DNA of 64,000 bases, taken from positions 1 through 64,000 of the forward strand of contig JAHHSC010000001.1 in NCBI GenBank assembly GCA_020025455.1, read 5' to 3'. The number at the start of each line of letters is the position of its first letter. The first letter of the stretch is position 1. Positions 9,316 to 17,702 of this stretch are shown piece after piece. Source of the DNA: Lawsonibacter sp. (GTDB lineage: Bacteria > Bacillota > Clostridia > Oscillospirales > Oscillospiraceae). Under the pieces are notes generated by a model that searched no databases, had not been told where the DNA came from, and worked only from the letters and a program-made list of their open reading frames with translations. Both the position numbers and the translations under genes were made by a program.

Positions 9316-10554
9316 TTATCGCCTGCGGACATTGACCACGATTCCATATTCACCGATCACGCCCACATTTCCGCTGGCATTGAGCAGGACTTTGACCGGT
9401 ACCGGATAGGTGCCAACAGACGTGATCTCGGACAGATCTGCCACGATTTGGATCTGGCTGGCATCGATTGCAGCCAGATCTTCCCGCTTTCCCCGCACCT
9501 GAATCGTGCGGACCTGAGTGGTAGAGCTGACCTTATAATCCTTAGAATCAGAGGACACCACAATGTTGTCCACATCGAATGTGCGGGTAGCCAGCCCGTT
9601 GACTGTAATCGTCACGGTAACCGCCGATACTCCGCTCACATTTTCCAAACTGGGATCCAACGTGACCGGGAAGGTCATGGTGCTGGTCCCAACCACCTTG
9701 GAAAGATCGACACTGCCGAGAGACAGTTCGGTCAGATCCTTGATGGCCGTATCCTCTCCTGCCACAGTGATCGTATTCGGCTCGATCTTGCAGGTGATGT
9801 CGTCCTCCGTGGCACCGCCGCCTGGAATAATATTCACCGTCAAGGGAATATCCTTTACAACATTGACCGGCAGTATCACATAGGCGCTGTTGGTATCCAT
9901 GCTCACATCCAGACCCTTGAGCGGCTCGCCCTTTGCATCCAGCAGCGTCAGGGGCAGGTCACCGGCAAACCGCTCAGTGAGATTTTCATTTTCCAGAACG
10001 GCCACGACCTTATCGACCTGACCGACTCCATCTACAGAGCCGCTTACTTGAACGGTCTCCGGGTGAACGACCGGGGTCCCAGTCTGATAGCCATCCGCCA
10101 CCTTGCCGACCAGTTTAAATTCAACGGGGAAGGACTTGGTGTAGAGCTTCTCCACCGTAACCGTCAGGGTTTCGGGAGAACGGTCCTGGATGATGACTTT
10201 GTCTGTATTGAAAAAGACGCTGGGGAACTTAGGCTGGTAAGTGAGCGTATTTTCGCCCTCCATACACTTCGACACGTCCACCACCACAGAGATTTCCTTG
10301 CGGTAGCGATTCAGATTCTCCAGCACACTGGCAGGTGCCTCTACCTTCAGATCGACATGCTCTGCGGAAAGCCCGGCCACGGTTAGGCCCTGCTTGGTCA
10401 GTACGTTGGTACCGATGACTTCCACATTCAGGCGGCGCAGTGTAGTTGCCTGAACAGGGTCTGTCACCCCTCTCACATAGAGCCAGAAAACAGTAGCCAA
10501 CAGAATAGAGAGAATTATATATGCCAAACGGCTCTCTTTCAATCGACCGATCAT
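9316..10554 (-). CDS. cdaR: CdaR, YbbR-domain regulator of diadenylate cyclase
   Basis: 412 residues: one N-terminal membrane helix (about 10-27, AYIILSILLATVFWLYVRG) followed by four extracytoplasmic YbbR repeats of about 85 residues each. It is membrane-anchored and faces outward. In B. subtilis, Listeria and others CdaR binds CdaA and modulates c-di-AMP synthesis. The start overlaps the cdaA stop by 4 bases. glmM, the usual third gene of the module, is not next to it here. Confidence 0.94.
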   Translation of the reverse strand: MIGRLKESRLAYIILSILLATVFWLYVRGVTDPVQATTLRRLNVEVIGTNVLTKQGLTVAGLSAEHVDLKVEAPASVLENLNRYRKEISVVVDVSKCMEGENTLTYQPKFPSVFFNTDKVIIQDRSPETLTVTVEKLYTKSFPVEFKLVGKVADGYQTGTPVVHPETVQVSGSVDGVGQVDKVVAVLENENLTERFAGDLPLTLLDAKGEPLKGLDVSMDTNSAYVILPVNVVKDIPLTVNIIPGGGATEDDITCKIEPNTITVAGEDTAIKDLTELSLGSVDLSKVVGTSTMTFPVTLDPSLENVSGVSAVTVTITVNGLATRTFDVDNIVVSSDSKDYKVSSTTQVRTIQVRGKREDLAAIDASQIQIVADLSEITSVGTYPVPVKVLLNASGNVGVIGEYGIVVNVRRR

Positions 10555-11432
10555 TTCTGATCGTCCTCCTTCCGACTGCGGAACAGAATCTGCTCATACC
10601 AAGGATGGGCACTCCCCTTTTTATCCTCTGTCGTCTCGGCCAGCAGTTCGTTCTTCAAGAGGCGGCCCAACGTCTCGGGGGCCAGATGGCGCTTGAGCAT
10701 GCCATCCATTGCCACAGAAATAGACCCAGTCTCCTCGGAGACGATTGCTACCACGGCATCCGTCTGCTCGCTGATTCCGATTCCGGCGCGATGGCGCATG
10801 CCCAGGTCACGGCTCAGGTTGACATTGCTGGACAACGGCAGCATACAGCCCGCACTCACAATGCGGCCATCCCGCACAATCACGGCTCCGTCGTGCAGAG
10901 GAGCCTTGTCCCAAAAAATATTCTTTAAAAGCTCGCTGGAAATGGCGCAGTCCAGCTCAGTCCCCGTCTTGATTATATCATCCAACAGGTTCTGGCGTTC
11001 AAACACCATCAGGGCACCCACTTTGTCCCGGGACATATCGACATAGGCCTCTGTAACCTGGGCGATTGCGTTGTCCAGCTCCTCCGAGGGCTCCTTTCTC
11101 GTAGAGGCAAACACCAAGCCAAACCGACTGCTGCCCACCCGCTCCAGAAACCGGCGCAGTTCGGGCTGGAATAGAATGACCAGCATCAGTATAAACCATT
11201 CCAGCACCTTGTTCAGCAGGAACGGAATTGCGATCATCTTGCTTGCACTGGTTAAAAACATGGCAAAAATCAGAATCACAATGCCCCACAGGACCCGGCC
11301 AGAGCTTGTCTTTCGCAGCATCCAGAGGATTTTATAGATGGCGTAGGAAAGAATCGCGATATCCAGAATATCTACCAAACGCAGATGCAGCAATACATTG
11401 GATCGCAGAAACATTTGAACCGCTTCTAACAC
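10551..11432 (-). CDS. cdaA: diadenylate cyclase CdaA
   Basis: Condenses two ATP into c-di-AMP, a second messenger for potassium and osmotic balance and cell-wall homeostasis. The 293-residue protein has three N-terminal membrane helices (about 12-33, 46-62, 70-90) and a DAC domain with the catalytic DGA (181-183) and RHR (213-215) motifs. The start ATG follows AGGAGAGGTG. It is the first gene after a strong consensus promoter at 11510-11538 and heads cdaA-cdaR-RseC-DUF5685-J-protein-membrane protein. Confidence 0.96.
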   Translation of the reverse strand: MLEAVQMFLRSNVLLHLRLVDILDIAILSYAIYKILWMLRKTSSGRVLWGIVILIFAMFLTSASKMIAIPFLLNKVLEWFILMLVILFQPELRRFLERVGSSRFGLVFASTRKEPSEELDNAIAQVTEAYVDMSRDKVGALMVFERQNLLDDIIKTGTELDCAISSELLKNIFWDKAPLHDGAVIVRDGRIVSAGCMLPLSSNVNLSRDLGMRHRAGIGISEQTDAVVAIVSEETGSISVAMDGMLKRHLAPETLGRLLKNELLAETTEDKKGSAHPWYEQILFRSRKEDDQK

Positions 11433-11509
11433 ACACGATCACCTCTCCTAAGCGTTTTCCGGCTCCGCGGAACGCTGGACAAACTACCTCACTTTATCCA
11501 GTAACAATT

Positions 11510-11538
11510 ATTATACGATATTCCCAGCAAGTTGGCAA
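11510..11538 (-). promoter_or_regulatory. sigma-A promoter for the cdaA operon
   Basis: On the minus strand TTGCCA, a 17-base spacer, then TATAAT. Transcription would begin about 70 bases before the cdaA ATG. It lies just downstream of the terminator of the desulfurase gene, so it is the natural start of the operon. Confidence 0.85.
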
Positions 11539-11620
11539 CCTGAAAGGGGCCTTCCTTGAGGAAAAATTCATATTTTTTTCTTGCAGTGACATCCCCACTG
11601 TGTGATAACCCTTCATTGGC

Positions 11621-11664
11621 AGAAAAATCACCCCATATCTGCCCGTTTCGGCAGACACAGGGTG
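11621..11664 (-). terminator. intrinsic terminator after the desulfurase-like gene
   Basis: Minus-strand hairpin with outer arms CACCC/GGGTG and inner arms TCTGCC/GGCAGA around a GAAACG loop, followed by ATTTTT. It begins 10 bases after the end of the upstream gene. Confidence 0.8.
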
Positions 11665-11673
11665 TAATGTGGT

Positions 11674-12792
11674 TTATATTTTTTGAAGTGCACTCAGAAG
11701 CTGCTGGATCTCCTGTTCTGTGTTAAAGACGGAAACGCTGGCCCGAACCGTACCGGTGTCCAGCGTTCCTGCCGTCTCGTGAGCGAACGGCGCACAATGA
11801 AGGCCAGCCCGCAGAGCAAAGCCAAGGTCACCAAGCTTTTCCGCTACCGTCTCACAATCCATTTCGCTCACGCGGAACGACAACACGCCGGTCTGGTTCT
11901 CAGGCCGGTCAGATCCATAGACCTGAATGGAGGGGATCGGTTCCAACCCTTCTCGCAGTTTCTGGATCAAACCGTTTTCATAGGCGCGGATGTCGTTCAG
12001 TCCACGGCGACGTACATAGCGCAGCCCCTCCAACAACCCCGCGATTCCGGCAATGTTGTGTGTTCCAGCTTCCAGCCGGTCTGGAAGGAACTCCGGCATC
12101 GTTTGATTGATGGAGCTGCTCCCTGTGCCGCCCTCCAAAATAGGTCGGCTCGGGCCAGAGCCACACAGCAGAAGTCCGGTACCTTGTGGACCGTATAGTC
12201 CCTTATGGCCAGGCATGGCAATAAAGGCAGCGCCCAGTTCTTCGAAATCTACCGGCACCACCCCCGCTGCCTGGGACGCATCCACGATAAGCGGTATTCC
12301 CCGGTCTCTGCACAGGGCAGCGATCCCTTCAACGGGCAGCACTGCACCGAATACATTCGAGACCTGGTTGCACACCGCAACGTCCGCTCCCCTGTCCAGC
12401 TCCTGCCGAAAAGCCGCAAGCATCGCTTCTTGATCAAAAAGCGGTGCCCTGACTACGCACAGTTCGATATCCGGGATGGCGTGCAGCGGTCTGGTCACCG
12501 CATTGTGTTCGTAGCCTGAAATCACAACTCGGTCCCCCGGTTTCACCAGGCTCTTGATCGCGATGTTGAGTCCGTGGGTAGCGTTAAAGGTAAACACCAC
12601 CCGCTCCGGGTCTGGCACATGAAAGAGCGCGGCGGCCTCCTCCCGGCAGGCAAGTGCCGTCTCCGCCGCCGACATAGCCGCCTTATATCCGCCTCGTCCC
12701 GGGCTGGAGAGATTATTGATGGCTCGGGCAGAGGCCAGCGCCACCGTGGGTGGCTTTTGGAGGGTAGTGGCCGCACTGTCCAGATAGATCAC
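11674..12792 (-). CDS. cysteine desulfurase-like class V aminotransferase
   Basis: PLP enzyme of 372 residues, most like the clostridial cysteine-desulfurase family found next to DUF3343. The N-terminus is VIYLDSAATTLQKP; the PLP lysine is in AMPGHKGLYGPQGTG; the C-terminal loop RAGLHCAPFAHE carries a cysteine where desulfurases have their sulfur-accepting residue. A GTG start at 12792 with GAGGAGG 8 bases upstream overlaps the DUF3343 stop (GTGA); a much longer frame running through DUF3343 in another frame is spurious. The likely reaction is release of sulfur or selenium from Cys/Sec to a carrier; no IscU or SufBCD genes are nearby, so the acceptor is unknown. Confidence 0.85.
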   Translation of the reverse strand: MIYLDSAATTLQKPPTVALASARAINNLSSPGRGGYKAAMSAAETALACREEAAALFHVPDPERVVFTFNATHGLNIAIKSLVKPGDRVVISGYEHNAVTRPLHAIPDIELCVVRAPLFDQEAMLAAFRQELDRGADVAVCNQVSNVFGAVLPVEGIAALCRDRGIPLIVDASQAAGVVPVDFEELGAAFIAMPGHKGLYGPQGTGLLLCGSGPSRPILEGGTGSSSINQTMPEFLPDRLEAGTHNIAGIAGLLEGLRYVRRRGLNDIRAYENGLIQKLREGLEPIPSIQVYGSDRPENQTGVLSFRVSEMDCETVAEKLGDLGFALRAGLHCAPFAHETAGTLDTGTVRASVSVFNTEQEIQQLLSALQKI

Positions 12793-13043
12793 AGCTCTAC
12801 CTCCTCGTATCCCCCCAGACCGTTGGCAAAATAGGCCGCTTTGACAGGCAGTCCGACCTGCTCTAACATCTTTATGGCAGCGGGCAGGCTGCCCCGAGGC
12901 ACCCGCACGCTGTAGCCGCAGCCGCTTGGGGAAATGCTCCTTGGTGTACGCACGATTCTGGTCCAAATGCCCACCCGCCCCAGCGCATTGGCCGTCCGCT
13001 GAGCATAAGTCAAAGATCGACATAGAATCAAATCATAGAACAT
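12789..13043 (-). CDS. DUF3343 protein, putative sulfur/selenium carrier
   Basis: 84 residues with the family pattern: an early hydrophobic strand ending in Cys (FYDLILCRSLTYAQ) and a central SISPSGCGYSVRVP motif with an invariant-looking cysteine. The family has been proposed to be a Se/S carrier. It is translationally coupled to the desulfurase-like gene, supporting a donor-carrier pair. The ATG has AAGGAACC upstream. Confidence 0.85.
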   Translation of the reverse strand: MFYDLILCRSLTYAQRTANALGRVGIWTRIVRTPRSISPSGCGYSVRVPRGSLPAAIKMLEQVGLPVKAAYFANGLGGYEEVEL

Positions 13044-13068
13044 GGCAAGGTTCCTTTCTTCGCAACAG

Positions 13069-13089
13069 GACTTTCACAAACAGAAAGTC
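13069..13089. repeat. 7-bp perfect inverted repeat upstream of the DUF3343 gene
   Basis: Arms GACTTTC and GAAAGTC separated by 7 bases, 26 bases before the DUF3343 start. It could be an operator or a small leader hairpin; no promoter hexamers were convincing beside it. Confidence 0.4.
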
Positions 13090-13139
13090 TCGTTCCCACC
13101 AATCTATGCCACCGCTCTTTGAATTGTCACCAGATAAGA

Positions 13140-13168
13140 AACGGTCTGACGGAGTCCGTCAGACCGTT
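13140..13168 (-). terminator. hairpin terminator after ispF
   Basis: Thirteen-base arms AACGGTCTGACGG/CCGTCAGACCGTT around a 3-base loop, followed on the minus strand by TCTTATCTGG. The stem is perfect; the T-tract is weak, so it may also protect the 3' end. Confidence 0.7.
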
Positions 13169-13187
13169 GTGCTTTTCCATTGCAGAA

Positions 13188-13664
13188 TCAGCGTTCTTCC
13201 AGCAGGGCGACCGCGTGGGCCGCGATCCCAAGGCCAGCTCCGGTAAAGCCCAGCTTTTCTTCCGTAGTCGCCTTTACATTGACCCGGTCAGGGGCGATAC
13301 CCATATGGGAGGCCAGGTTACCGCGCATATGCTCGATATAGTCTGCCAGTCTGGGGCGTTGCGCCAGGATCGTAGCATCCACGTTGCCAACCGTTAAGCC
13401 GCGCACGCGCAGCAGCTCCACCACATGGTCCAACAGCTTCAGGCTGTCAGCACCGGCGTACGCGGGATCGGTATCTGGAAAGTGACGGCCAATATCGCCC
13501 AATCCAGCTGCCCCGAGCAGGGCATCCATGACCGCGTGGGTCAGCACATCCGCGTCAGAGTGGCCCAGCAAACCCTTTTCGTAGGGGATCTCGACACCGC
13601 CCAAAATCAGTTTACGGTCCGCAACCAGCTTATGCACATCATATCCGTGTCCGATTCGCATCAC
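13188..13664 (-). CDS. ispF: 2-C-methyl-D-erythritol 2,4-cyclodiphosphate synthase
   Basis: Fifth MEP-pathway step, making the cyclic diphosphate with release of CMP. 158 residues, full length. Metal ligands are visible in GHGYDVHKL (Asp and His near residues 9-11) and [10 protein letters not shown]; the [11 protein letters not shown] segment is the C-terminal signature. Its ATG overlaps the ispD stop by 4 bases. A terminator follows. Confidence 0.97.
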   Translation of the reverse strand: MMRIGHGYDVHKLVADRKLILGGVEIPYEKGLLGHSDADVLTHAVMDALLGAAGLGDIGRHFPDTDPAYAGADSLKLLDHVVELLRVRGLTVGNVDATILAQRPRLADYIEHMRGNLASHMGIAPDRVNVKATTEEKLGFTGAGLGIAAHAVALLEER

Positions 13665-14395
13665 AGCTCCCCCTTCGATCTGGCTTCCAAGATCGCCTCG
13701 CCCAAGACAAGATCAAAAGGCGTGGTGATTTTAATGTTCTCTCGGCTTCCGGCCGTCAGCGACACTTTCATTCCCAGCCGCTCCACGGCCGCACAGTCAT
13801 CCGTCAAGTTCTCGCCGTCCCCTTCTGCTTTTTCCAAAGCCGCCCGAATCAAGCCGCCTTCAAAAACCTGAGGGGTCTGTACCGCCCATAACTGAGAACG
13901 GTCCACGGTCTCCACGGTCAGCCCATCCTCTGCCCGCTTAATGGTATCGATCAAAGGGATGGCAGGCGCAGCGGCGCCCGTTTTTTTCGCCTTGTCTATC
14001 GTCTCCCGCAGTATCTGCTGGGTTACAAAAGGCCGGGCGCCATCATGAATGGCAATGAGGTCAGCCTTTGGATTTACCTCCTGCAATCCGGCATAGACCG
14101 AGTGGATGCGCTCCGACCCGCCCACAATGACCTTCGTCACCTTATCCAGAGCGTACTCTTTACACAGGCGGCCAACCTCAGGCAGGAGCTCTCCCCTGGT
14201 TACCACCACAACTTCCTGTACGTCAGGGCAGTCCTGAAACGCGTACAGCGTATGGACCAGCACCGGAAGCTCACCGAGCATGGCCAGTATCTTGTCGATG
14301 CCCTCCATCCTCCGTGCAGACCCCGCAGCCACGATTACAGCAGAGCAGGTTATCGGCTCTGTTTTCTTCTTCAGCATGGTCAGCAGTCCAGCCAT
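13661..14395 (-). CDS. ispD: 2-C-methyl-D-erythritol 4-phosphate cytidylyltransferase
   Basis: Transfers CMP from CTP to MEP, the third step of the MEP pathway. 244 residues with the nucleotidyltransferase loop [13 protein letters not shown] preceded by an unusual 18-residue N-terminal extension ([18 protein letters not shown]); the [10 protein letters not shown] motif and the [13 protein letters not shown] segment are diagnostic. The ATG at 14395 has GGAGGAGAAAC directly before it, so the extension is probably real. Coupled to ispF; carD lies upstream across a terminator. Confidence 0.96.
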   Translation of the reverse strand: MAGLLTMLKKKTEPITCSAVIVAAGSARRMEGIDKILAMLGELPVLVHTLYAFQDCPDVQEVVVVTRGELLPEVGRLCKEYALDKVTKVIVGGSERIHSVYAGLQEVNPKADLIAIHDGARPFVTQQILRETIDKAKKTGAAAPAIPLIDTIKRAEDGLTVETVDRSQLWAVQTPQVFEGGLIRAALEKAEGDGENLTDDCAAVERLGMKVSLTAGSRENIKITTPFDLVLGEAILEARSKGEL

Positions 14396-14422
14396 GTTTC
14401 TCCTCCATCCATGATCCGTGTT

Positions 14423-14450
14423 AAGAAAGAAAGGAGCCTTTGGGCTCCTT
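14423..14450 (-). terminator. intrinsic terminator after carD
   Basis: Arms AAGGAGCC/GGCTCCTT with a 4-base loop, followed by TCTTTCTT on the minus strand. It separates carD from ispD. Confidence 0.75.
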
Positions 14451-14491
14451 CTTTGTTGATCTTCGTTATTGTTTATGCGGCAGGCTCTCTG

Positions 14492-14968
14492 TTATGCCAG
14501 CACCTGATCCAGTTCTGCCTCCACGTCCTCGTAACTCTCATTCTTGGAGAGAACGAGCTCAGAAATCAGAATTTGACGGGCCGTGTGCAGCATTTTACGC
14601 TCTCCGGTGGAAAGGCCGCGTTTGTTGTCACGGTCGGTCAGGCCGCGGATCACGCAGGCAACCTCCAGCAGATCACCGCTCTTCATGCGCTCCAGGTTTT
14701 CACGGTAGCGCCGGTTCCAATTGGAATCCATCTCTACCTTTATCTGGGGGATAGCTTGCAGAACCTGATCGGCCTTCTCCGGGTCCACCACGGGACGGAT
14801 CCCGATCTGCTCCGTGTTGCTGACTGGGATCATAACAACCATGGAGCGATTCGGCAGCTTCATGATATAGTAATCCTGTATCGCACCATCAACCTTCTTC
14901 TGAACGATACTGTCTATGATTCCAGCACCATGCATTGGGTGCGCTATTTTGTCCCCAACTTGAAACAC
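14492..14968 (-). CDS. carD: CarD/CdnL-family transcription regulator
   Basis: 158 residues: N-terminal RNA-polymerase-interaction domain (MFQVGDKIAHPMHGAGII, Tudor-like) and a helical C-terminal DNA-binding domain (ENLERMKSGDLLEVACVIRG, then ERKMLHTARQILISEL). CarD proteins bind the RNA polymerase beta subunit and stabilise the open complex, particularly at rRNA promoters. It has its own promoter at 15011-15038 and a terminator after it, although the carD-ispD-ispF order is conserved in clostridia. Confidence 0.94.
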   Translation of the reverse strand: MFQVGDKIAHPMHGAGIIDSIVQKKVDGAIQDYYIMKLPNRSMVVMIPVSNTEQIGIRPVVDPEKADQVLQAIPQIKVEMDSNWNRRYRENLERMKSGDLLEVACVIRGLTDRDNKRGLSTGERKMLHTARQILISELVLSKNESYEDVEAELDQVLA

Positions 14969-15010
14969 CTTTTACCTCCCTTTCCAGATGCCTATACCTT
15001 TTCATAAGAT

Positions 15011-15038
15011 ATTATAGCACAACTCTGTAAAATTGCAA
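15011..15038 (-). promoter_or_regulatory. promoter of carD with extended -10
   Basis: TTGCAA, 16 bases, then TATAAT with a TG one base before the -10 (TGCTATAAT). Located 43 bases before the carD ATG. Confidence 0.8.
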
Positions 15039-15069
15039 GGAAATTCACAGATTTCATCGCAATCACCGT

Positions 15070-15108
15070 AAAAAAAGGTCCGAACACCATGCGGTGTTCG
15101 GACCTTTT
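15070..15108 (-). terminator. strong intrinsic terminator after ispH-rpsA
   Basis: Sixteen-base arms (AAAAGGTCCGAACACC and its complement) around a 4-base loop, followed by seven T on the minus strand. Confidence 0.92.
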
Positions 15109-15120
15109 CATGTGTTTTGA

Positions 15121-17064
15121 TTACTCCTCGACAGGAGCCTCTTCCTCTGCGGACTCCTCCAGCAGAGCGCGGATGGACAGGGAGATCTTCTTGTTCTCCA
15201 TGTCAATGTCGGTGATCTTCACATCAACCTTATCGCCCTCGGCCAGCACATCGCCGGGCTTCTCAATGCGGTGATCCGCGATCTGAGAAATGTGGATCAG
15301 GCCATCAACACCGGGCACGACCTCGGCAAACGCACCGAAGGTCATCAGCTTGACGATGCGGACATTGGCCACGTCGCCAACCTGGTAGGTGCTGGTGAAC
15401 ACGCTCCAGGGATCCTGGCTGTGATCCTTCATGCCCAGAGAAATCTTCTTCTTCTCGCGATCAGCAGAGATCACATACACCTCGACGGTATCGCCAACCT
15501 TGACGACCTCAGAGGGGTGCTTGATGCGGCTCCAGGACAGCTCGGAGATGTGGACCATGCCGTCCACGCCGCCGATGTCAACAAAAGCGCCGTAAGAAGT
15601 CAGAGACTTCACAACGCCGGTATAACGCTTGCCATCCTCGATCTCAGCCCAGACCTTCTCAGCGGCGGCAGCGCGCTCAGCGCGAACCACACGGCTGATG
15701 GAGCCCACCACGCGGCGGCGGGCACGGTTGACCTCGGTGATGATCAGGCGAACCTTCTTCTTCAGCAGCTCGCTCATAGGAGTCTCACGGGGCAGGCCAG
15801 TCTGGGAAGCGGGAACAAACACGCGCACGCCCTTAACGGACACGACCACGCCGCCCTTGTTATCCTCCGTGACAAAGCCCTCAACAACGGTCTCGTTCTC
15901 GCGGGCGGCCTCGATGTCCTCCCAGCCCTTGACCATGTCCAGGCGCTTCTTGGACAGCTTGACCAGGCAGTCGCGATCGCTGACCAACATGACATAGGTC
16001 TCGATCTCATCGCCGACCTTTACCACGTCCTCGGGCTTAACGGAAGGATCGTCGCTCAGCTCGGACAGTGGAATGTAACCGGGGTACTTGATGCCCAGCT
16101 CAACCTGGATCTCGGTAGGCGTAATTGCCACGACGGTACCAGTGACCTTATCTCCGTTATTTAAAGTTTTGATCGACTCCTCCAGCATTTCCTCAAAGGA
16201 CTTTTCGATCTCCATGTTTTCATCGCTCATTTTGTCATAGACCTCCTTTATTATCCACGCAGGCGTTGACGCACCCGCCGTGATGCCGACAATTCCCGTC
16301 CGGGGTATGCTGTGCATATCCAAATCTTCCGCCCGCTCGATCAGGCGGACATCGGGACAGCACTCCATACATAGTTCGGCAAGCCGTTTGGTATTGGAGC
16401 TTTTGCGGTCTCCGATTACAATCATCATACCGCTCTGCTCCGCCAGATGGCGGGCCTCTTCCTGACGCTTGGACGTCGCTCCACATATTGTATCAAAAAA
16501 TTCTGCGTTTGTACACTCTTTTTTTGCTTTTTTCACGCAGTCATTCCAAATTTTCTTCGTAGAGGTGGTTTGGGACACAAAACTGAGAGGCAGATCCCGT
16601 CGCGCGGGGTCCTCCTCCAGCCATTTTTCAAGACTTTCCGCCCCGGAAACCACAACTGGGTGGTCACACCAGCCTGCAATGGCCAACACCTCAGGATGGT
16701 CCGGAGTGCCTACAATCACAGGCTGTCGTCCCTGCGCTTCCGCCTTGGTGACCAGATTATGGATTCTGGTTACATTGGGACAGGTGGCATCCAGTATTTT
16801 AATTCCCCGGTCCTCCAGAGCACGGTGAACGGCACGACTCTCGCCGTGGGAGCGGATGATAACAGCGTGGTCATCCGGCACATCCTCCAGCCGCTCCACA
16901 CAGGTGAGCCCTTCGTCGGCCAGCTTGTCGATCATATCCTGATTGTGGATAATGGAACCCAGCATCACGCATGGCATATGCTGCGCGGCCGTTTTCTCTG
17001 CCAGCTCCACCGCCCGCCGGACTCCATAGCAGAAGCCTGCCGACTCAGCCAGTACGATTTTCAC
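15121..17064 (-). CDS. ispH: fusion of HMBPP reductase IspH and ribosomal protein S1
   Basis: 647 residues. Residues 1-280 are IspH, which reduces HMBPP to IPP/DMAPP: the three [4Fe-4S] cysteines are Cys12 (AGFCYGVRR), Cys95 (DATCPNVTR) and Cys194 (TICGATSKR), with the SFVSQTTSTKKIW segment. Residues about 300-640 hold four S1 RNA-binding domains; the third and fourth are the best conserved (TGVVKSLTSYGAFVDIGGVD and NVRIVKLMTFGAFAEVVPGV). There is no stop or frameshift between the parts. The fusion is known in Clostridia. The start ATG overlaps the plsC stop (ATGA). Confidence 0.96.
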   Translation of the reverse strand: MKIVLAESAGFCYGVRRAVELAEKTAAQHMPCVMLGSIIHNQDMIDKLADEGLTCVERLEDVPDDHAVIIRSHGESRAVHRALEDRGIKILDATCPNVTRIHNLVTKAEAQGRQPVIVGTPDHPEVLAIAGWCDHPVVVSGAESLEKWLEEDPARRDLPLSFVSQTTSTKKIWNDCVKKAKKECTNAEFFDTICGATSKRQEEARHLAEQSGMMIVIGDRKSSNTKRLAELCMECCPDVRLIERAEDLDMHSIPRTGIVGITAGASTPAWIIKEVYDKMSDENMEIEKSFEEMLEESIKTLNNGDKVTGTVVAITPTEIQVELGIKYPGYIPLSELSDDPSVKPEDVVKVGDEIETYVMLVSDRDCLVKLSKKRLDMVKGWEDIEAARENETVVEGFVTEDNKGGVVVSVKGVRVFVPASQTGLPRETPMSELLKKKVRLIITEVNRARRRVVGSISRVVRAERAAAAEKVWAEIEDGKRYTGVVKSLTSYGAFVDIGGVDGMVHISELSWSRIKHPSEVVKVGDTVEVYVISADREKKKISLGMKDHSQDPWSVFTSTYQVGDVANVRIVKLMTFGAFAEVVPGVDGLIHISQIADHRIEKPGDVLAEGDKVDVKITDIDMENKKISLSIRALLEESAEEEAPVEE

Positions 17065-17702
17065 TCTTGTCCCTCCCCGAGCTTGTAGATGCGCTCCATC
17101 AGGTCATCGGTAATGGCCTTCAGTTCCTCCGTGGTAGGACGTCTCCCCTCAAACTCAGCATAGTAGGGCGTTCCGATCACAATGGTGTTGACACGGAAAA
17201 GCTTCTTTTTTCTGGGCACATAGACAGGCAGGATAGGTGTGTTGGTACGGGTAGCAAAGAGGACAGCACCCGTCTTTGCTTCTACTTTCTCGCCATCACG
17301 GACACGGGTCCCCTCAGGGAAAATCAACAGCTTGCTGCCTTCCTTCAGATAGTGAAGAGAGGTCTTGACGGCCTTCACATCCGCAGAGCCCCGGTCCACA
17401 CCAAAGACTCCAGCCTTTCCCAAAATCCAGCCGATGAAGGGCACCTTCAAAACAGCCATCTTCGCAATGGCACGCATGGGGTACCTGCGGCCAAACCCAA
17501 AGCACACATAGAAGGGATCTCCGATGGTGGAGTGGTTGGGGCAAATCACAGCGGGGCCATCCGGAATGTTCTCCCGCCCGATGGCCCTAACCGGCCTTAC
17601 CAGGTTGAAAAACGGCCAAATCACATAGTATAGAAAGTGAAATGCCTTGTCAGTTTTTTCCTTGGGCGGAAATTTTGTTTTTTTCTCATTTTCGTCCTTC
17701 AC
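17061..17702 (-). CDS. plsC: 1-acyl-sn-glycerol-3-phosphate acyltransferase
   Basis: Acylates lysophosphatidic acid to phosphatidic acid at the membrane. The acyltransferase boxes are present: NHSTIGD (HX4D catalytic motif) and FPEGTR (glycerol-phosphate binding), with a hydrophobic N-terminal stretch at about 20-40. Start choice: the GTG at 17702 overlaps the cmk stop (GTGA), with AAAGGAG 11 bases upstream; an earlier GTG at 17714 would overlap that ribosome site. This gives 213 residues. It sits between cmk and ispH-rpsA. Confidence 0.92.
   Translation of the reverse strand: MKDENEKKTKFPPKEKTDKAFHFLYYVIWPFFNLVRPVRAIGRENIPDGPAVICPNHSTIGDPFYVCFGFGRRYPMRAIAKMAVLKVPFIGWILGKAGVFGVDRGSADVKAVKTSLHYLKEGSKLLIFPEGTRVRDGEKVEAKTGAVLFATRTNTPILPVYVPRKKKLFRVNTIVIGTPYYAEFEGRRPTTEELKAITDDLMERIYKLGEGQE

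Noticed and set aside
11674..13023. 449-codon version of the desulfurase gene
   Set aside because: The first 77 codons run through DUF3343 in the wrong frame; the GTG at 12792 has a strong site and the family N-terminus.
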